Below are positions 37,077-39,459 of a stretch of DNA of 39,459 bases, one piece after another. The notes under the pieces were generated by a model that did not search any database, was not told the DNA's origin, and saw only the letters and a list, made by a program, of their open reading frames with translations. Each line of letters begins with the position of its first letter. Within the stretch, counting starts at the first letter, position 1. The position numbers were made by a program, and so were the translations under genes. This stretch comes from Candidatus Aenigmatarchaeota archaeon (GTDB taxonomy: Archaea; Aenigmatarchaeota; Aenigmatarchaeia; CG10238-14; SCSR01). The stretch lies in NCBI GenBank assembly GCA_014238095.1, contig JABABT010000025.1:1-39459 (forward strand), read 5' to 3'.

Positions 37077-37337
37077 ATGGATGTATGGAAAACATTGAAA
37101 TATCCTCATATGACTGAAAAATCTGTTGGTATGGTTGAATCAGAAAATAAAATAGTTTTTATTGTAGATAGAAAATCAAACAAAATAAAAATTAAAAATG
37201 CTTTTGAGGAAGCTTTTAATGTTAAAGTTGATAAAGTTAATACGGAAATAACAATGAAAGGATTAAAAAAAGCTTACATAAAATTAAATAAAAAGAATAA
37301 AGCAATAGATGTTGCAGTAAAACTTGGTATGGTGTAA
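37077..37337 (+). CDS. rpl23: 50S ribosomal protein L23 (ATG at 37077)
   Basis: [56 protein letters not shown]. Confidence 0.94.
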   Translation: MDVWKTLKYPHMTEKSVGMVESENKIVFIVDRKSNKIKIKNAFEEAFNVKVDKVNTEITMKGLKKAYIKLNKKNKAIDVAVKLGMV

Positions 37338-37339
37338 AT

Positions 37340-38056
37340 ATGGGTAAAAGAATTATTCCACAAGCAAGAGGTGCAGGAGGACCACGTTATAGATCACCAT
37401 CACATAGATCTATTGGTAAAGTTAATTATTTACCTTTTGGAAATATGAAAGCAAAAGTTATTGATATTGATAGAGATGCTTTTCATTCAGCTCCTTTAGC
37501 AATTATTAAATCAGAAAAAGGGGATAAAATTATTCAAATTGCAACAGAAGGAATGCATATTGGAGATAATGTTATTTATGGGAAAAATATCAAAAATGGA
37601 AATGTTGTTTCTGTTTCTGAAGTTCCAGAAGGTGTAAATGTTTTTGCTATTGAAACTTTTCCAGGTTCAGGACCAAAAATTTGTAGAAGTAGCGGAACCT
37701 TTGCAACAATTTTAAGTAAAACTTCAAAAAAAGTTTTATTACAATTTGTAAATGGTAAAGTAAAAGAACTAAATCCATTTTGTAGAGCAACTGTTGGAAT
37801 TGCTGCAGGTGGTGGAAGAATAGATAAACCTTGGGTATCTGTAGGTCATCAATGGCATGCTAAACATGCAAAAGGAAAACTTTATCCAAGATCTGCTGGT
37901 GTTGCTATGACTCCAACTGATCATCCATATGGTGGTAGAAGTAAAAGACCTCGTCCAAGTAAAACAGTTTCAAGACATGCTTCACCTGGATCTAAAGTTG
38001 GAAGTATTGCAGCAAAAAGAGTAGGAATTAGAAAAGGAGCCGCACAGAAAAAATAA
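37340..38056 (+). CDS. rpl2: 50S ribosomal protein L2
   Basis: RIIPQARGAGGPRYRSPSHR, VGHQWHAKHAKGKLYPRSAGVAMTPTDHPYGG. Confidence 0.97.
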   Translation: MGKRIIPQARGAGGPRYRSPSHRSIGKVNYLPFGNMKAKVIDIDRDAFHSAPLAIIKSEKGDKIIQIATEGMHIGDNVIYGKNIKNGNVVSVSEVPEGVNVFAIETFPGSGPKICRSSGTFATILSKTSKKVLLQFVNGKVKELNPFCRATVGIAAGGGRIDKPWVSVGHQWHAKHAKGKLYPRSAGVAMTPTDHPYGGRSKRPRPSKTVSRHASPGSKVGSIAAKRVGIRKGAAQKK

Positions 38057-38068
38057 TTAGTGATATAT

Positions 38069-38452
38069 ATGCCTAGAGAATTTAAATTAAAAGGATTAAA
38101 TACTGAACAAATAAAAAAGTTAAGTATAGAAGAATTTAAAAAAATAATTGATTCAAGGTCTAGAAGAACTTTAAATAGAGGATTAAATACTGATGAAAAG
38201 ATACTTCTTGAAAAAATAAGAAAGAATCCAGATAAATTTCATAAAACCCATGTAAGAAATATGATTATTCTACCTGAAATGATTGGAATAAAATTTGGTG
38301 TTTATACTGGTAAAGAATGGTTTCAATTAGTAATAGAACCAAAAATGATTGGACATAGACTTGGAGAATTTGCTATTCCAGTTAAAACTGTAAATCATTC
38401 CTCTCCTGGTATTGGAGCTTCAAGAGGATCTAAAAATGTGTCGGTGAAATAA
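38069..38452 (+). CDS. rps19: 30S ribosomal protein S19 (ATG at 38069)
   Basis: KTHVRNMIILPEMIGIKFGVYTGKEWFQLVIEPKMIGHRLGEFAIP. Confidence 0.95.
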   Translation: MPREFKLKGLNTEQIKKLSIEEFKKIIDSRSRRTLNRGLNTDEKILLEKIRKNPDKFHKTHVRNMIILPEMIGIKFGVYTGKEWFQLVIEPKMIGHRLGEFAIPVKTVNHSSPGIGASRGSKNVSVK

Positions 38453-38818
38453 ATGCTTATTAAAAATGTAAGAGCAGAGTTTAAAGGAGAAAGAATATCT
38501 TTCAAAGAATCTATGAAAATTTCAGATACAATAAGAAAGAAAACATTGAAGAAAGCAAAAAATATTTTAAAAGATCTTTTAGACAAAAAAATAACACTTG
38601 ATGGAAAACAAATGCCAAAAACAACTCATGCATTTTTAACACTTTTAAAATCAGCTGAAGCAAATGCAAAACAAAAAAATATGGATACAGAAAAATTATT
38701 TATAAGAATAATAAAAGCAGATAGAGGTTTTAGATACATAAGACCTAAAAGTCTTGCAAAATATAGAGGAAGAGAAGCCAAAATTACAAATATATCTGTT
38801 ATATTGGAGGAAAATTAA
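38453..38818 (+). CDS. rpl22: 50S ribosomal protein L22
   Basis: VRAEFKGERISFKESMKISDTIRKKTLKKA, FIRIIKADRGFRYIRPKSLAKYRGREAKITNISVIL. Confidence 0.94.
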   Translation: MLIKNVRAEFKGERISFKESMKISDTIRKKTLKKAKNILKDLLDKKITLDGKQMPKTTHAFLTLLKSAEANAKQKNMDTEKLFIRIIKADRGFRYIRPKSLAKYRGREAKITNISVILEEN

Positions 38819-39450
38819 TGTCTATAGGAAATATTTTTGTTAAAGAAGGAATACATGAATCTCAAATTGAAGAATATATGAAAGAAAAATTTAACAGAGC
38901 TGGATATAGTCATACAACTATTCAAAGAACTTCACTTGGAACTAGAATTATAATATTTGTAAATAAACCAGGTATTGTTATAGGAAAATCTGGTAGAAAA
39001 ATAAATGAATTATCAAATGAATTAAAAAATAAATTCCAAATAGATAATCCTCTTATAGATGTTAAAGAAATTGAAGAACCATTTCTTGACGCAAATATAG
39101 TTGCAAACAAAATTGCAAAATCACTTGAAAAAGGAATTAATTTTAAAAAAGTTTGTAATTTCATTTTATCTGAAGTTATGAAAGCTGGTGCTATTGGAAT
39201 TTCAATTAGAGTTGCTGGAAAATTAGCTGGAAGTGAAAGATCTAGATTTCAAAAATTCCAAAAAGGATTTATAGCACATTCTGGTGATTATGCTGAAAAA
39301 CTTGTTGATAAAGGATATATAAGAGCATCAATGAAACCTGGTGTTGTTGGAGTAACAGTAAGAATAATGAAAAATTCTCCTAACGAAGTTATAATGAAAA
39401 ATAAAACAATTAAAGAAGTAACTGAAATAGATAAAATGAAAGAAAATTAA
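38818..39450 (+). CDS. rps3: 30S ribosomal protein S3
   Basis: RTSLGTRIIIFVNKPGIVIGKSGRKINELSNELK; AGAIGISIRVAGKLAGSERSRFQKFQKGFIAHSGDYAEKLVDKGY. Confidence 0.96.
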   Translation: MSIGNIFVKEGIHESQIEEYMKEKFNRAGYSHTTIQRTSLGTRIIIFVNKPGIVIGKSGRKINELSNELKNKFQIDNPLIDVKEIEEPFLDANIVANKIAKSLEKGINFKKVCNFILSEVMKAGAIGISIRVAGKLAGSERSRFQKFQKGFIAHSGDYAEKLVDKGYIRASMKPGVVGVTVRIMKNSPNEVIMKNKTIKEVTEIDKMKEN

Positions 39451-39459
39451 TTTATATTT

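Noticed and set aside
36598-37095. 165-aa - strand ORF within L4, and the frame-shifted + ORF at 36828-37067
   Set aside because: Both overlap L4 in other frames with no family resemblance
1-39459. CRISPR array, IS element or integrase
   Set aside because: No regularly spaced direct repeats, terminal inverted repeats flanking a transposase, or integrase/transposase motifs seen

Overview
The window is an AT-rich archaeal chromosome segment. Gene content (archaeal ribosomal proteins, PCNA, TFS, Cbf5, BHB-type tRNA introns) and the fused PriS/PriL primase suggest a small-genome DPANN-like archaeon; that assignment is inference. Most of the window is dense housekeeping. It carries two oppositely oriented halves of the S10/spc ribosomal cluster (L3-L4-L23-L2-S19-L22-S3 on +; S8-L6-L32e-L19e-L18-S5-L30-L15-SecY-EMC3-like-L14e-Cbf5 on -). 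It also carries L18e-L13-S9, L10e, L40e, replication/transcription genes (PCNA, OB-fold, TFS, primase, GINS), MetRS, CysRS, SepF and a CcdA/thioredoxin module. I read six tRNAs: Ile, Glu with intron, Ser-GGA, Cys, Ser-TGA with intron, and Gly. Two small genes missing from the ORF track were recovered by hand: a 54-aa truncated histone-fold protein and L40e. I found no CRISPR array, transposon or obvious defence island, and cannot claim a complete novel system. The best leads are a 13-nt insertion in tRNA-Ile(GAT), the C-terminally truncated CxxC histone-like protein, a split DipZ-like thiol relay, a fused primase, a PD-(D/E)XK plus DEDD nuclease (DUF2779-like), a basic-tailed SWIB-like small protein, and several orphan coiled-coil or membrane-anchored proteins. 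All family names are from memory of motifs; no searches were run.
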